Assembly (NCBI GenBank): GCA_944472155.2
Contig: OX235279.1
Coordinates: 177,361,868 to 177,425,867, forward strand
DNA length: 64,000 nt
Direction: 5' to 3'
From: Trichobilharzia szidati
Lineage: Eukaryota; Platyhelminthes; Trematoda; Strigeidida; Schistosomatidae
A program made the position numbers and the translations under genes. This document shows positions 44,751 to 56,054 of the stretch, one piece after another. The notes below the pieces were generated by a model. The model ran no database searches and was not told the DNA's origin. It was given only the letters and a program-made list of their open reading frames with translations. How positions within the stretch are numbered: the first letter of the stretch is position 1; each line of letters begins with the position of its first letter.

Positions 44751-45740
44751 CAGTGTGTATCTATGAATTCAACTGCTCATGTGGAGCTAGTTACATTGGC
44801 TGTACTCAGAGGGCTTTATCCATGCGCGCGCGTGAACATGTACCTGTATGGTTGAGTAAAGGAGTAACCAAATGTGTAAACAGTGCAGTCTTAGCCCACT
44901 TAATAGATACGGGACACCCGATAAAACTTGACCAGGCTTTCTCAGTTATTTACCGCTTTCCTAGTAATTTATCTAGAGGAGTTCGACTACGTCTTCTATC
45001 AGTAGCTGAAGCGGTGGCAATTAATACCAGAAGACCATCTCTTTGCATACATAAGAAGCATGTTCAACCACTATGTTTATCTTGGCCTACAATAAAGCCA
45101 ACAATTCCTCCACTAACACTATAAATTCCTTTCACAATTTTCTTTTCTTTTCTTCTTCTTCTATTCCTCTGTTTCATTGACAAACGCTCATTTTCGACTT
45201 TCATGATTTAATGACCTTTCTTATGATTTTATTACCTTAGGTTTAGGTAGTGCTTTTCTAACTTGTTATCCTGTTCATCCCACCTCATTACATTCATTAT
45301 TATTATTTAACAATCATTCACCAATAGTACTTCTAATTTTACACCATATCATCGTTATTATTTTACAATCATTCTTATTGTCGTTATTTTCAACCTTGAA
45401 CTTATGTCTAGTCCGCCCCCTTCGTTGGTTTATTTTCATATTGTCTCACACACCCTGATTACACACACTCTCGAAACCTGTATTTCTGCTGACTATATTT
45501 ATATATATACACACATCATTAAATTAAATTACTTCATCTGATTTTGTCCCATGTTCTCATTGACCATGCATATTAAAAAAACTATCTGACTATTGTTCCA
45601 TCCCATTTAATACTTGTTCCACAATACACTTTCTGATATGATTCTAATTTGCCTTTACTGGCTATTGTATGCTTAAATTAATGGATTTATAATTGTAGAG
45701 TCTGAAGAAGAATTTATTGAAAACAATTGTTCGCTCTAAA
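44741..45740 (+). mobile_element. Penelope-like element fragment, endonuclease, 3' region and hammerhead
   Basis: The plus frame 44741-45124 encodes SVCIYEFNCSCGASYIGCTQ, RAREH, LAHLIDTGHPIKLDQAFSVI and the C-terminal tail VRLRLLSVAEAVAINTRRPS with the LSW end. It is intact from the GIY-YIG core onward, except YIGRT reads YIGCT. About 570 bp of AT-rich 3' region follow to the hammerhead at 45697. Same subfamily as the element in 3049-4066. Confidence 0.83.
45697..45737 (+). ncRNA. Hammerhead ribozyme candidate, PLE second type
   Basis: Helix I is AGAGT (45697-45701) with GCTCT (45733-45737), plus T45696-A45738. The core CTGAAGA (45702-45708) fits CTGANGA. The ten-base spacer AGAATTTATT gives at most two closing pairs for helix II. 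GAAA is at 45719-45722. Helix III is the perfect palindrome AACAATTGTT (45722-45731) and C17 is C45732. It is the intact-core relative of the motifs at 6738 and 32570. Confidence 0.7.
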
Positions 45741-45789
45741 TATTTTGTTCTGTATAAATTATGGGAATATTCAATTTATTTCGATATTG

Positions 45790-46860
45790 TCAAAATCAAT
45801 TTTGTACCCCGATTCTATAGCGTGTAAACAAGCTATGGCTGACAATTTTTCAAGCTTTTCTAGTTCAACTGCATTTCTCGGTGGTCGACCAGATGCTCTT
45901 CGGTGTTCATCTCTTCCAATTTTTTATTTCTCTCTAGCGATGTTTGTCCGATGTACACCGCATCACATTCTAAGCATTTTATTTTATAGACACAATTACA
46001 TAGAGAATCCTCATGGATTTGGTCTTTTATATGGACAGGGTTGCTTCGCAGTGTGTCTGATGTTTTGGTGAAAGCTCCGACGTTGATCATTTTGAGTACT
46101 CTTCTGATATCGTCTGAAGTTTCTGACCTATATGGAATGACAACTGTTGATGTCCATGTTTTCGGGATACGTTTTCGACCATACTTAATGTCAGTGTTGA
46201 TTTTGCTGATGAAGTTCGTTGGGTAGTTGTTTGCTTGAGAGTTTCAGTAATCTTTGATATTTCTTCTTCTTCTCTCTCATCCGTTATCAGAGAGTGAACT
46301 CGTCTGAGAGGACTTGAAACAACTGATACCTTTGCGATGATGGGGTGTGATGATCCGAAGTCAAAGTATTTATTGGAGTGGGTTGTCTTTCTCAATATAG
46401 ATATACTAAAATGTCCGTTTTCTCTCCTCTTAACTAGGCAGTCTAGAAATGATAGTTCACTGACGTCTGATTCTGCTTCTGAATTAACCTGGGAGAGAGG
46501 CTGTTTATTTTCTCCAAGAACGAACTGTGTAGATCTCGTTTTAGCACTACAAAAGCATCATCTACATATCTTCGAATCTATTAATGAAAAGGTCGGCGAC
46601 TATTGGAGAGACTGGTGAACCCATAGCAACACCATTTGTCTGTCTATATAAATTCCCTTTAAATGTAAAATAATTACTTTCTAAACAGAATTTTAAGCTT
46701 TTAATTATTTCAGTGGTGTCCAACGGACACCTTTGTGATTTATCACACAGTGAGACATAGTCATATCATCAGTTAAAACTGCACAACTTCAAAACTTCAG
46801 TTTTACAATTTTGTTTATTCCTTTTTATTCGTCTTAGTGGTAGTACAATTTTCCAGATGT
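45790..46860 (-). mobile_element. Penelope-like element, RT palm to endonuclease
   Basis: On the minus strand, motifs in order: FYLQTNGVAMGSPVSPIVAD-like segment (about 46680-46580, read NGVAMGSPVSPIVADLF), a frame with RYVDDAFVVLKRD (about 46570-46530), SHPIIAKVSVVSSPLRRVHS (46350-46270), the linker, and the endonuclease start LCNCVYKIKCLECDAVYIGQ (about 46005-45945). Several frameshifts. This is the longest RT palm of any PLE here. Confidence 0.82.
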
Positions 46861-47095
46861 CTGGGACTTATTTTGAATCATTCCTATTGCAAACGTCTGT
46901 AGCTGATTCGACAAATAAAGCTTCCATTATCAATCTCTCCCACCACCCTTTCACATTAGATTTTAAAATTGTCATCTTATCCCATCCTATTGTATGGTTG
47001 TGTGTGACTGCATGTAGTGCTATGGCTGAACTATTCTCTGGATTTCTTATCTTATTCCGGCCAACTAATCTAGATTATTATTATTGTAGTCACTA
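46860..47095 (-). mobile_element. PLE endonuclease C-terminal fragment, another subfamily
   Basis: On the minus strand the frame SSAIALHAVTHNHTIGWDKM, then ILKSNVKGWWERLIMEALFV matches the C-terminal half of a PLE endonuclease (HxxxxxHxxxW and WWxRxxxEAxF). The antisense frame 46857-47096 is a shadow. Confidence 0.65.
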
Positions 47096-47099
47096 GTGA

Positions 47100-47460
47100 A
47101 ATGCTGGAGGACGGAGTTTCCTCGAGTTCTAATGAGAAATCATGCCCTGTATGGTCCATCCAGTCAAGTGTGAGCAGGGATGTCCCACCGATGACATTGG
47201 TTGGTGGTCGCGCTAAATCACGAATTGGTGGAAGTTAGAACTCATGAGTTGGCCATTGAATCTGGTCCCAGAGGCTGAATGGTATACAACCTAGCTTGCC
47301 TTGTAACCGGGAGGTCGTGAGTTCGAACCAGTGTGGTGGGTGCGTACCGCCGATGACTCCTGAACTAGGCTGGAACAGTTTTCCAGTACTCCAGTACTGG
47401 TTTTCAATAGTGCTCTAACTGATATCAATCTGTGGTCAAACTCGTACAAAACTTTTCATT
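47100..47460 (+). mobile_element. tRNA-derived hammerhead SINE, family 3
   Basis: Body with CACGAATTGGTGGAAGTTAG, box B GTGAGTTCGAACC, then a hammerhead-like tail with a decayed core (GATGACTCC, AACTAGGCTGGAAC) and CCAGTACTCCAGTACTGG. It follows the same order as 14745-15000. Confidence 0.7.
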
Positions 47461-48050
47461 CTTAATCTACAACCAATATTGTCAACCATTCTCATATACA
47501 GGGTGTAAACTTCGTAAGGCTTTGTTAAGATATGTAACGTGCGTAAAGATAGCAGCAGAAAATATGTAGAGCCGGTATTACGACAAGATGGCAAATTACG
47601 CTAAAACCAAGGTTTTCAGTTAAACTCTAGTCTTCCAATAGGCTATAACAGGTAGTTTGAATTTCAGGGAATCAAATATGCTCCCTGGGACAAACAAATT
47701 ACCAAATTTATCGATAATTGTAGATGATTAGTTATTGCTCTTCACTTGTAATGTTCATATTCATCCAAAGTTTTGTGAAAACAAAATAGAAGCATGCAAA
47801 AAAACAAACACCTTTCTAAATTGTAACGTCTTTTGTTATGTAAACTAAAAACACAACAATAATTTTAAAAAAAACCTTTTCATACATTTAAATCCCTTGT
47901 TAATTTCAAGGACCATACTGCCATATTCCCTCAAGATTTCGAACAACCGATAAACAATCCTACGCACTTTAAAGTGAATACTACAAGCAGTAGTTATAAA
48001 TAGATGCAGTTTTCAAAATTCTACGCAGTATATTCAGAATTTTAAATTCT
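47460..48050. other. Unassigned AT-rich sequence
   Basis: Nothing recognised. Confidence 0.4.
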
Positions 48051-48054
48051 AAAT

Positions 48055-48220
48055 TACCAGACAACTTGATGTGATTATGAGCAATAATTTGTGCTCGAAA
48101 CGTCATCAGTTAATATTACTGTGTAATACTGTGTGATCTATAAAAATAAAATCTTATCCATAATGGAGTTATGCTGTACCACAGTGCACCAGTTTTGTAC
48201 CTATATCACTAATGAACTTA
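48055..48220. mobile_element. PLE-associated terminal segment
   Basis: Repeats 35590-35715 (GTGCTCGAAACGTCATCAG, CTTATCCATAATGG) and 42180-42235 (ACCACAGTGC). Assignment to PLE is by association only. Confidence 0.45.
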
Positions 48221-48529
48221 CTTTGAAATTAATATGCGTTTCTATTCTAGACTATCTTCATTGTTCTGATACTGAAAGGTCATATGTTCACTCGACTCTT
48301 ATTATTTGTCTTTTTCACTGTTCAATCCCTTAATTCAATGCTTCTCTGCGCACTTATTTGATTTAATGTGATAATGTGTTCTTTTACGCAGTGATTTTGC
48401 TCGAGTGAATGTATGTAATTCAGACAGTGAACTATCTGCGGGAATCGTTGGTGTGTGATTCTTGTGGACAGAGTTTTGATCCTACCTTGCTGGGAATATT
48501 CTACCTGATTTGAAGGTAGGCCTTACAGT

Positions 48530-48960
48530 TGAATTTCGGTTACCAATTTTGTAATTAGTTGTGTTCACTGAGCTGATTGGTTTAATTGTTGAGCTGTCGT
48601 CGTCCTTGTGGACTACATCTTCAGCGCAAGGTTTAGCATAAAAATGAACTGATTTAAATTCTCCATGAATGATAGAATTGTGTCTGAACAAAGCAAGCAC
48701 TACAGTTTTAGCAGAATAAAATGGTACCATATTTTATTTCGTGGCCTTCTCATCAGCTGCTTACAGGGCAAAGACATTATTAAATATATCTACAAAAACA
48801 ATTGTAACATACTTGCACAGAGTTCATTTTAAACAAAAATCAATCGATCAATATATGCATATATATGTAATATTAGACACTATTCGGAACAACAATAATC
48901 ATACACAATGAAACTTTTCAGTATTGCGCATTCAGATGAAAGAGAGATGGAAATTTCCAG
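48530..48960 (-). mobile_element. PLE terminal regions of two subfamilies, abutting
   Basis: A subfamily A terminal segment (48530-48690, minus; reverse of GACGACAGCTCAACAATTAA) adjoins the 13.1-kb-type terminus (48690-48960) that carries a hammerhead. Confidence 0.7.
48711..48760 (-). ncRNA. Hammerhead ribozyme candidate in PLE terminal region
   Basis: On the minus strand: helix I GCAG/CTGC (48757-48760, 48711-48714), core CTGATGA (48750-48756), spacer GAAGGCCAC, GAAA (48737-48740), helix III of seven perfect pairs (ATAAAAT/ATTTTAT) with an ATGGTACC tip, and U opposite 48715 as cleavage base. It is among the best preserved of the set. Confidence 0.75.
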
Positions 48961-49190
48961 TTACCAGGGCAAAGAAAGACTGATAACCGCTTGTTTCTGG
49001 ACGCATAAATCAGGTTTCAAGCGCTCGATGGAAATGGCTTCAGCAAACTTGAGGTGAATTGAGCTCTTTTGCCTATTGATAATTTTGAACGACTTTTCGA
49101 CGTCGAGGAGATGCTTGGTGATGGCACCGTTTAAAGCATTTGTTCCCTTTAGAGGGAAGCTTTTTGGTACATGTTCAGAAAACCGTATCT
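48960..49190 (-). mobile_element. Penelope-like element fragment, endonuclease C-terminus
   Basis: The minus strand retains the C-terminal endonuclease region equivalent to FKIINRQK, LKFAEAISIERLKPD and VQKQAVISLSLP, near-identical to 63550-63760. Confidence 0.72.
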
Positions 49191-49194
49191 CCTG

Positions 49195-49450
49195 GTAGTC
49201 AATTTACATTTGTATTGATCATTTGCTATTGACTGCGATTTCGAACTTTCTTCTCAAGTGATTTATTTTTAATCACTTGGTAAAAACGGTCTATAATAAT
49301 ATATATATTTTTGCCAGTTGCTTATTCGCTGGAGTACCAGGCTTCTAGGAACGACGACGAGAGCCCTGCAATTAAACCAACCAGCTCAGAGAACACAACT
49401 AATTGCAAATCATCCACCTGAGCTGCAAATATTCTCTATTAACTAATTTT
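49195..49450 (+). mobile_element. PLE subfamily A terminal region
   Basis: GGTAGTCAATTTACATTTGT and GACGACGAGAGCCCTGCAAT, then AGCTCAGAGAACACAACT. It faces the minus-oriented terminus at 48530-48690. Confidence 0.65.
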
Positions 49451-51245
49451 GTTCTACAATACTCATTTTGTACTTAGAACGTTCTCTTGACTGTCTGCCT
49501 GTGTAACTGCCTAACGGCATTGTAGAGGTAATTTTAAGGTTTTGATGTTGTTATTATTAAAAATGGAACCACACACAGATAAACCATGAGGAATAGTCTT
49601 TTTCGTGTCTTCGGAGCGTTTAGTGACTATGTGCGTCTCTCAATAAAGTTTGTTTCAGCCATACAGTAGAATTTAAAGGTCAGTTTCTTGAGTTCAGACG
49701 ACAACAAGTCGCTTTTGGTTGTAACAACAACTGGTATGAGTTTGTTTTGATCACTCGCCAACGACCACACTTTTATTTCTTTATTACAATCAGCTCATTT
49801 TAATCAATGAACATTATCCTCGCTGAAATTTACTCACCTGTACAACAAGGTGAATATATGCGTAGGTTGCCATTATTAAACTGCCTTGTGCACGCCGCAA
49901 ACTGAAATTTCTTTTGGATTCGGTTGCTTGCCTTTCCAATAACTCAAGCAACTTTTTCTAATATAACAAGCCTACCTACAGTGGAAACTTGCTGTGTCCA
50001 ATATCACAGCATAAAAACTACACAGAACGCTAAATAATTTATCAAGATGATACGGAGAGTATATATATATATAGTATAAGATTGCGTGATAAAATCAAAT
50101 GCATCAGTTTTAGCTTATACTGCTTTTATCTCACCTGAATTGTTTGGAAACTTGTTTTGTCCAGTATTTATTTCAAATTATCGACTCAGTTTTACACATA
50201 TACTAAGGCTATAAAAATTTTAAATTGCTGTAACGGGTGGCGTAGTCATCTAACTCACGAAATTATTAACCGTGCGTAGCAATGAAACACTCACTAGCGA
50301 AAGTGAATAGTGCGAACTTCTACGCTACAGACTTAAATGCATAGGGCAAGATAATGACCTCATTGTTGTATAGTGCCGTCCTGACTGCAGTGCAGATGAC
50401 TTCCTAATAGAAAAGCTAGCCTCCTGGACATCGAAATGACGAAATCTCGTAGTCGGCGACGTCAACGCCCCACCAGTTGACTGAACAAGCCTTGCAACGC
50501 CATCTTCAGACAACTCCAATCATAAAATGCATTTCGCAACCCCCTAGTCCAAAATTTCATTAAGCGGTATGAGTCATTTTTGAGAAATACGCAAGTATTT
50601 ACAGTAGGAATACTCTGTAACAAGCTTGAATATAATCCGAAACTCACTAAGACTCACTGAACATATTTTTAGCTAAATAGCAAAAGTCATGCAATCAAAG
50701 GATTCAGCAAACACTGTGACACTTTTGAAAAACTAATGCTATTTTTGGTATCTATAATCATTTGGACATGTTTGTTTGCGCGGCATTTTCAAAGCGATGA
50801 GCTACCTGAATTTTTAATCCATCAAAATTAACTCTATTTGCTCCGTTTCAGATTGTTTTCATCATCTAGTTACCACAACGAGTCGCAGTCTATATCCGCG
50901 TACAGTTTCAGATACGTTTCTACCTATCTCCAGGAAATTTTTGAAGGAAATAGAGTAGTAACACTGTGGAGTGGAATTGAAGCGTTCCTTGGATGGAACG
51001 ATACTGCTTCAGGTGATATATTGTCGGTTATTATACTTTTCGAAGGTTCTTCATATAGAGTAAACATTCCCTGCTATTGAACTGGCTGAAAATTCTGCAG
51101 CATGTCTAAATTCACCTTTCATAATAGAGCTATCATTGTTTTCGGGAGAATTAATTTTCCCCCTCATGTTTCACAAAGCTATTTTATTAGAGAAAAAATG
51201 TAACGCTGCTGGTTACAACCATATTTTGGCTTCGTGGATATTCTT
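49450..51245. other. Unassigned sequence, 1.8 kb
   Basis: Open frames at 50325-50647 (minus) and 50838-51080 (plus) have no recognisable domain. A short TA run is at 50060. No repeat family is matched. Confidence 0.4.
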
Positions 51246-51249
51246 CCTT

Positions 51250-51740
51250 GGTAAATAAAACAAACAGATCAGAGACTTGGCTCCGCGTCGCGAAGACCAC
51301 CTCCAACAAACTACACACATTCATCAACAGCTCAATACTACTCAAGATCGGATGGCCGGTCAGAGAAGATCAGCAATAGTGTGAGGGATCTCTGACAATG
51401 AACGAATCAACCAACCCAGTAGGAAGCAACTGTGTAACAAATATGCAGGAAGAAATGGAGGTGTATTGTATTGGCCATAATCTGAGAGAACAAACCATCG
51501 AGTGAGTGACATCACACGCCAGGCCATCGCTCGAGTGGAGCGCGAATGGAAAGCGGTGAGCTGGTGGTCAGTGTGAGGGTGACAATGAGGAAGAGGATGA
51601 GGTGATGCGAAGAGGAGATGCAGGCATATGGGTAGACGTTTGGCTAGGTGGAAACATTAGTGGAGAAGTGAACGCATTGGAGTTGTGCGACTGAATCCCT
51701 ATGTTCCTCTAGGAATTAAAAGAAACAATAATAATAACTA
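51250..51740 (+). mobile_element. RTE-type LINE 3' fragment (subfamily B)
   Basis: Begins at the SETWLRVAKTT-like segment and continues through the C-terminal basic region to CCCTATGTTCCTCTAGGAAT and AAAAGAAACAATAATAATAA. Frames are broken. Confidence 0.75.
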
Positions 51741-52150
51741 ATTTGCATGCATAATTCATTACCCCTATTTTATGTATCTTCTAAGGCGACCTACATTTGT
51801 ATAGATTATTGAACAATCACGTCCACATAAGAATTAAAATACTGTCCCTTTTTCTACCTTAACCGTAGGGGAATAAAGATTCATTCATTTATTTTTCGTT
51901 TTGTTTGTTTAATCGATATACCTTTGCCTCATTACTACGCTTGTTACTATTTGGGTTTTCAAGTTGAACACATCCCGGTATTATTTCAGTTGTACCATTT
52001 ATTATTTGCTAAGATCCACCTTACCAAATTTCTCACCGAGTTGCGTAGGTTTCCGTTTGCCATTAATCCTATTAATTTTACATCCCTTTCCAAGATTTTT
52101 ACATTTTATGAACTATTTTCTCAAGAAAATTCATCCTACCATACATGAAA
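51740..52150. other. Unassigned sequence
   Basis: Possibly the decayed upstream part of the next PLE; no motif seen. Confidence 0.35.
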
Positions 52151-52800
52151 AATATCTCTGAAATAACAGCTAGAATACTGAAACCGTTTGATATAGATAT
52201 AGCACACAAACCAGTCAAATCGCCTTATTCGATATTATGCAAACCGAAAGATCCAACAGAAAAAGGAGATAAAGTTAATACCATTTACAAAATAAGTTGA
52301 ATGAACTGTAACAGACATTACATCGGCCAAAGTGAGCGTCCCTTTCCAATCAGAATCCAGGAACACAAATCAGCTGTGAAAAGACACGATATATATTCTT
52401 TCATATCAATGCATATAGATTATTATGGACATCAGTTTGATTGGGATAATTTCTAAATTTTTGACACAGAAAACACCAAAAGTGCGGTCAGGGAATTCCT
52501 AGAAGCCTGGTACTCAAACGAATATGCAATTAACAAACACGTTAATATAGACGAAATATACCAACTAATAAAAAGTAAATCAGGTGACCAAAAAGTTTAA
52601 AATCCAAGTTAATAGAAAATGGTCAATACATATGTAAAGATGGTTACCGAGAGACACAATTCTATCACTCATGAAGAAATTTAAATCATTTCACTTTATG
52701 CTAAATATTGCGCTGAAAGGGGATGTTGTCCAGAAGGACGACGAAAGCTCCTCCGCAACTAAACCGACCAGCTCAGAGAACACTATTAATTACAAAACTA
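52150..52800 (+). mobile_element. Penelope-like element fragment, endonuclease and 3' end (subfamily A)
   Basis: ILKPFDIDIAHKPVKSPYSI, then KVNTIYKIS with a stop and NCNRHYIGQSERPFPIRIQE. KSAVKRHDIYSFISMH, the FDWDNF region and the terminal segment with GTCCAGAAGGACGACGAAAG follow. Confidence 0.78.
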
Positions 52801-52994
52801 TTTTCTCTATTTGTCAATTAAAAAAAGAAGGGGAGTGAGAAAGTCTTAGAAATGTTTTTGGTTGACGGTCAAATTATGACGAATCACACGATGATTATGC
52901 AATGGTAATAGAGATTAAGAACGTTATTCATCTTACTGCATTCATCGCATTTCTCACTATTGTTATATGTATTCATGCCTTTTAGTAATTTGAT

Positions 52995-53295
52995 GGGTGG
53001 TGACTAACAGTAGAATCCAGGATGCACCTTTTCTCCTATTTAGGATTTGTCATCTGGATGTACCTGCATTCCCCAGTGAGTGATGGCATCCCCAATGGGT
53101 TGTGAACCTAGCACCCACCTTTTCAAATGCCAGGTGGTCTAGTGGATAGCGCTCCGAAGTTTGAAACGATGAGTGCTGGGTTCCAGACCCTCTTGGAACA
53201 TTATCATTAAGTGGGTGTGCAGCTACATCCAGCTGACGAATCGCAAATAGAATGAAATGCCTATCCTGGATTCTACTGCTAGTCACCACCCACCA
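52995..53295. mobile_element. Sm-alpha-type hammerhead SINE foldback
   Basis: A minus copy (52995-53130) joins a plus copy (53135-53295) at the tRNA-like region (GGTGGTCTAGTGGATAGCGC). Both ends carry the conserved CTAGTCACCACCCA type terminus. Confidence 0.8.
53228..53285 (+). ncRNA. Hammerhead ribozyme-like motif, Sm-alpha type
   Basis: The plus strand has CTGACGA, which fits CTGANGA, then ATCGCAAATAGAAT (helix II keeps only two pairs), GAAAT and the GGATTCTACTGC end. A canonical core but a weakened helix II. Confidence 0.6.
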
Positions 53296-53499
53296 AAGCG
53301 CTTCAGGTTAAATTCTAAGACATCACTGAAACATCCACACAAGTTGCCAACATGTCAACAGAGGCTGAACGCGAAAGTCAAAACCGAATAAAATAATTCA
53401 CACCTTCTAATCAAATTTTCTCACCCCCTGAACTGTGTACATGATGAATCGCTACCTAACCAATCCACAGGTTTGTAATTTGATCTATGGCGTCTTACT

Positions 53500-53860
53500 G
53501 ATTAAGGGAGTCTAGCACTTGACTTTGGTGTAGGCTGGATTGTATCAGTCAAGTTTGCAGTGTGACCACCATACTAGACGGCTTGCCATCACGGTGGACT
53601 CGGTGACCCGGGTTCAAATGTCAGAAAAGGACATGAGTTCCTTAAGAACACAGATACACCTTGTTGACGAGTGCAAACAATTAAAAATCTGGGTCTAAGA
53701 CTTCTTGCCAGTTGCTTCCAAACATCTGATAACAACAATTTAGAGTACAGTATGCTGACAAGCCACCTAGCATAGTGGCTACATTGTAAATTTGGCTGAC
53801 AGAATTCAGTTTCAATCAACACGAAGAACTAGACGGATGACATCAGTAGCTACCTTATGT
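53500..53860 (+). mobile_element. SINE family 2 with inverted tail piece
   Basis: A minus-oriented tail piece (53520-53600) precedes a plus copy: box B GGGTTCAAATGTC, ATGAGTTCCTTAAG, TTGCTTCCAAACATCTG, then the tail with AGAATTCAGTTTCAATC. Confidence 0.65.
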
Positions 53861-53924
53861 CTAGTAAAAATATCTTGAATAAACCGATAGATGATATGCA
53901 ATGACCCACCCAAATAATAATAAT

Positions 53925-55310
53925 AATGGCTTTATTTCAAAAAGTATTTGTGGTACAGGTCTGGAATTTTCAGCGTGCATTACAATATTGCATCTAATTA
54001 CCTCATAAATTTTACAAGATTTTAAAATCAAAAAGCAACAACCCTCCCAAAAAAAAAGAACAGCGTTGCGTTTACATTTTTAAACAATGCACCACAGGAT
54101 ATGAAATATAAAAATAGTGTGTAATAGAAGATGTGAACAACAATATAATAGTAACGAAGAAAGGAAAACAAAAACTAATGGAACTAATTGTTAAAGTGCC
54201 GCAGTAAGTTGATCGTGTCATACCTAACGGATTTCTCATCACATAACAGCTGTGCCAGATAAGGTACTGTGGAGATTTTGTACTTGGTAGTCTTAGCATA
54301 TAGCCTTTTATAGCTGCTTCTAGTCCTACCAGATGAAATGCAAGGAGAGAGCTACGCATAGAGAGGATGCTCGGGGTCTGACAATATAGTATTCGCTAGT
54401 TTCTTACATGACATTATATGTCTATCCACAATGGTGTTAACCAGTTGGTTTAACGATATCCCACTTGCCCTACTAACAGCTTTCAGTGCCCTATGCAGCG
54501 AAGCAAAGTCTTTCTTAAGTGGTCCAGAAAAGATTAATGGGGAGCACTAAAGAGGAATGGTTAGAATACAAGAATTGACAAACTGAGAAAGCAAAGACCG
54601 CTTTATACCAGACTGCCTTAACCTCCTATCGTTGAACGTTAAGCGAAACATCTTTCTAGTCACTAGCAACATGTGAGAGGACCAGGAAAGATCGGAGGAA
54701 ATACTAAGTCCAAGGTACTTGACATTAGATGTAATTTCAACCTCTATGCCGTCAATGATAGTGGGGCCTTGTGAGCTAGCTAGTTGTTGTAGGTCACGTT
54801 TTCCTCTGAAAGTGGAATTGACTACCTGACTACCTGCGTCAGTGGCACAGCGGTGAGGACTCTCGCCGACCATGCACATGGCCCGAAGTTCGATCCCTCA
54901 CCGACACACACCTGATATCTATGGTCGAGCTGCAAAATTCGGGCCACCGATATCACATGCTGAAATTTGCATACTTGTATCGAAAATACGGTGTGGAATC
55001 AAGCTGTAATAAAATAAATAGAAATAAATTAAGATCGTTTGAAGAGGACCACTGACTAATTTCCGACAGGAAGCTATTTAATTTGGAACAATCTGACTGA
55101 GAGTTGACAGGCATGGAGACAGAGAGGTCATCAGCATACTTAACAAAAGTGGCTACATCAGAATGGGACAAGTCATGTAAAAAAAATATGAGGAAATAGC
55201 AATGGGTCTAAACTGAACAGTAGGTCCACTTATTGATTTAGGCACTGGAACAATCTTGATATTTTTCCATGAGTCAGGTATAAAACTTTTGGAAAAAGAT
55301 ACGTTGAAAA
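53925..55310 (-). mobile_element. CR1-like LINE, RT C-terminal half and 3' end
   Basis: On the minus strand: frameshifted RT upstream (55620-55310), then ATFVKYADDLSVSMPVNSQS with the YADD catalytic motif (about 55150-55090). After an inserted SINE comes DGIEVEITSNVKYLGLSISS and RRLRQSGIKRSLLSQFVNSC, and SLHRALKAVSRASG toward 54430. The 3' end is near 53925, with GCTGAAAATTCCAGACCTGT and an ATTATTATT tail. Frames are broken. The clade is judged by eye (CR1/SR1-like). Confidence 0.8.
54833..55025 (+). mobile_element. tRNA-derived SINE, family 4, nested in CR1-like LINE
   Basis: Head GCGTCAGTGGCACAGCGGTG, box B near GAAGTTCGATCCC, CTGATATCTATGGTCGAGC, TATCACATGCTGAAATTTGC, GGTGTGGAATCAAGCTGTAA. 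It interrupts the RT frame of the LINE in the opposite orientation. Confidence 0.82.
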
Positions 55311-55319
55311 TGTCGGTTA

Positions 55320-56050
55320 ATGGGTAACATTAGATGTCAGCACACTTCTTAGGAATATCAGCAGGAACACCATCAGGACCAAGGGACTGAGATTGAAGAC
55401 ACTTAGGGACATCATTCGTATTAAAACATGAGAAACAGTCATTATTTCCACTATTGGAGTTAGGTATCCTAACATCTGCAGGGATACATATGAAGGATTT
55501 ATTGAGCATATCAACATCGACAGTATATCAGATATTTTATAATCCAGTACGTACCAAGCCACTATCAGCTTTATTCGTATATCTTCATTGAAGACTGATA
55601 TAATAAATGTATGCACACTTTCACAGTGTTTAACAAAGAAGACGAGACAGGATGTGCCCTTTTGTACTTACCTCTGATTTATTAACTTTTAACTATTTCC
55701 CTGAAGAATTTCAGACTATTTTATCGAATAGAACGCTGAGATTTTTAAAAACTTAGTTTATTCATGTGTTTACTTTTCCCTTGGTACCCAATTTTTGGAG
55801 GATTAATAAATCGAATCTCAATCAGGTTTCATATAAAATATTCCAGAAATGTTTTCTAATTTCAGTGTTTGAAGTGCTCACCTTTGGTGGGGAAGAGGGA
55901 GCAGGATTCAAGACTACCGGAAGTCAGAACTCATATCAGGACAAAGACTGTGAAAAATCAAAAGAACCGTAGATGAAATGTGAACATTTTTCTATTTACC
56001 TGAAACTAACTTTCTGTCTCAAATCCTTATTTTCAGGAATATTTTGTCTT
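55320..56050. other. Decayed LINE start and unassigned sequence
   Basis: The minus frame at 55317-55616 probably extends the CR1-like RT with shifts (PDGVPADIP-like segment near 55350). 55620-56050 is unrecognised. Confidence 0.4.
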
Positions 56051-56054
56051 CTTA

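Noticed and set aside
48060..48110. CTGATGACG on the minus strand as a hammerhead core
   Set aside because: CTGATGA is present but no GAAA follows at a usable distance; only a self-complementary stretch is seen.
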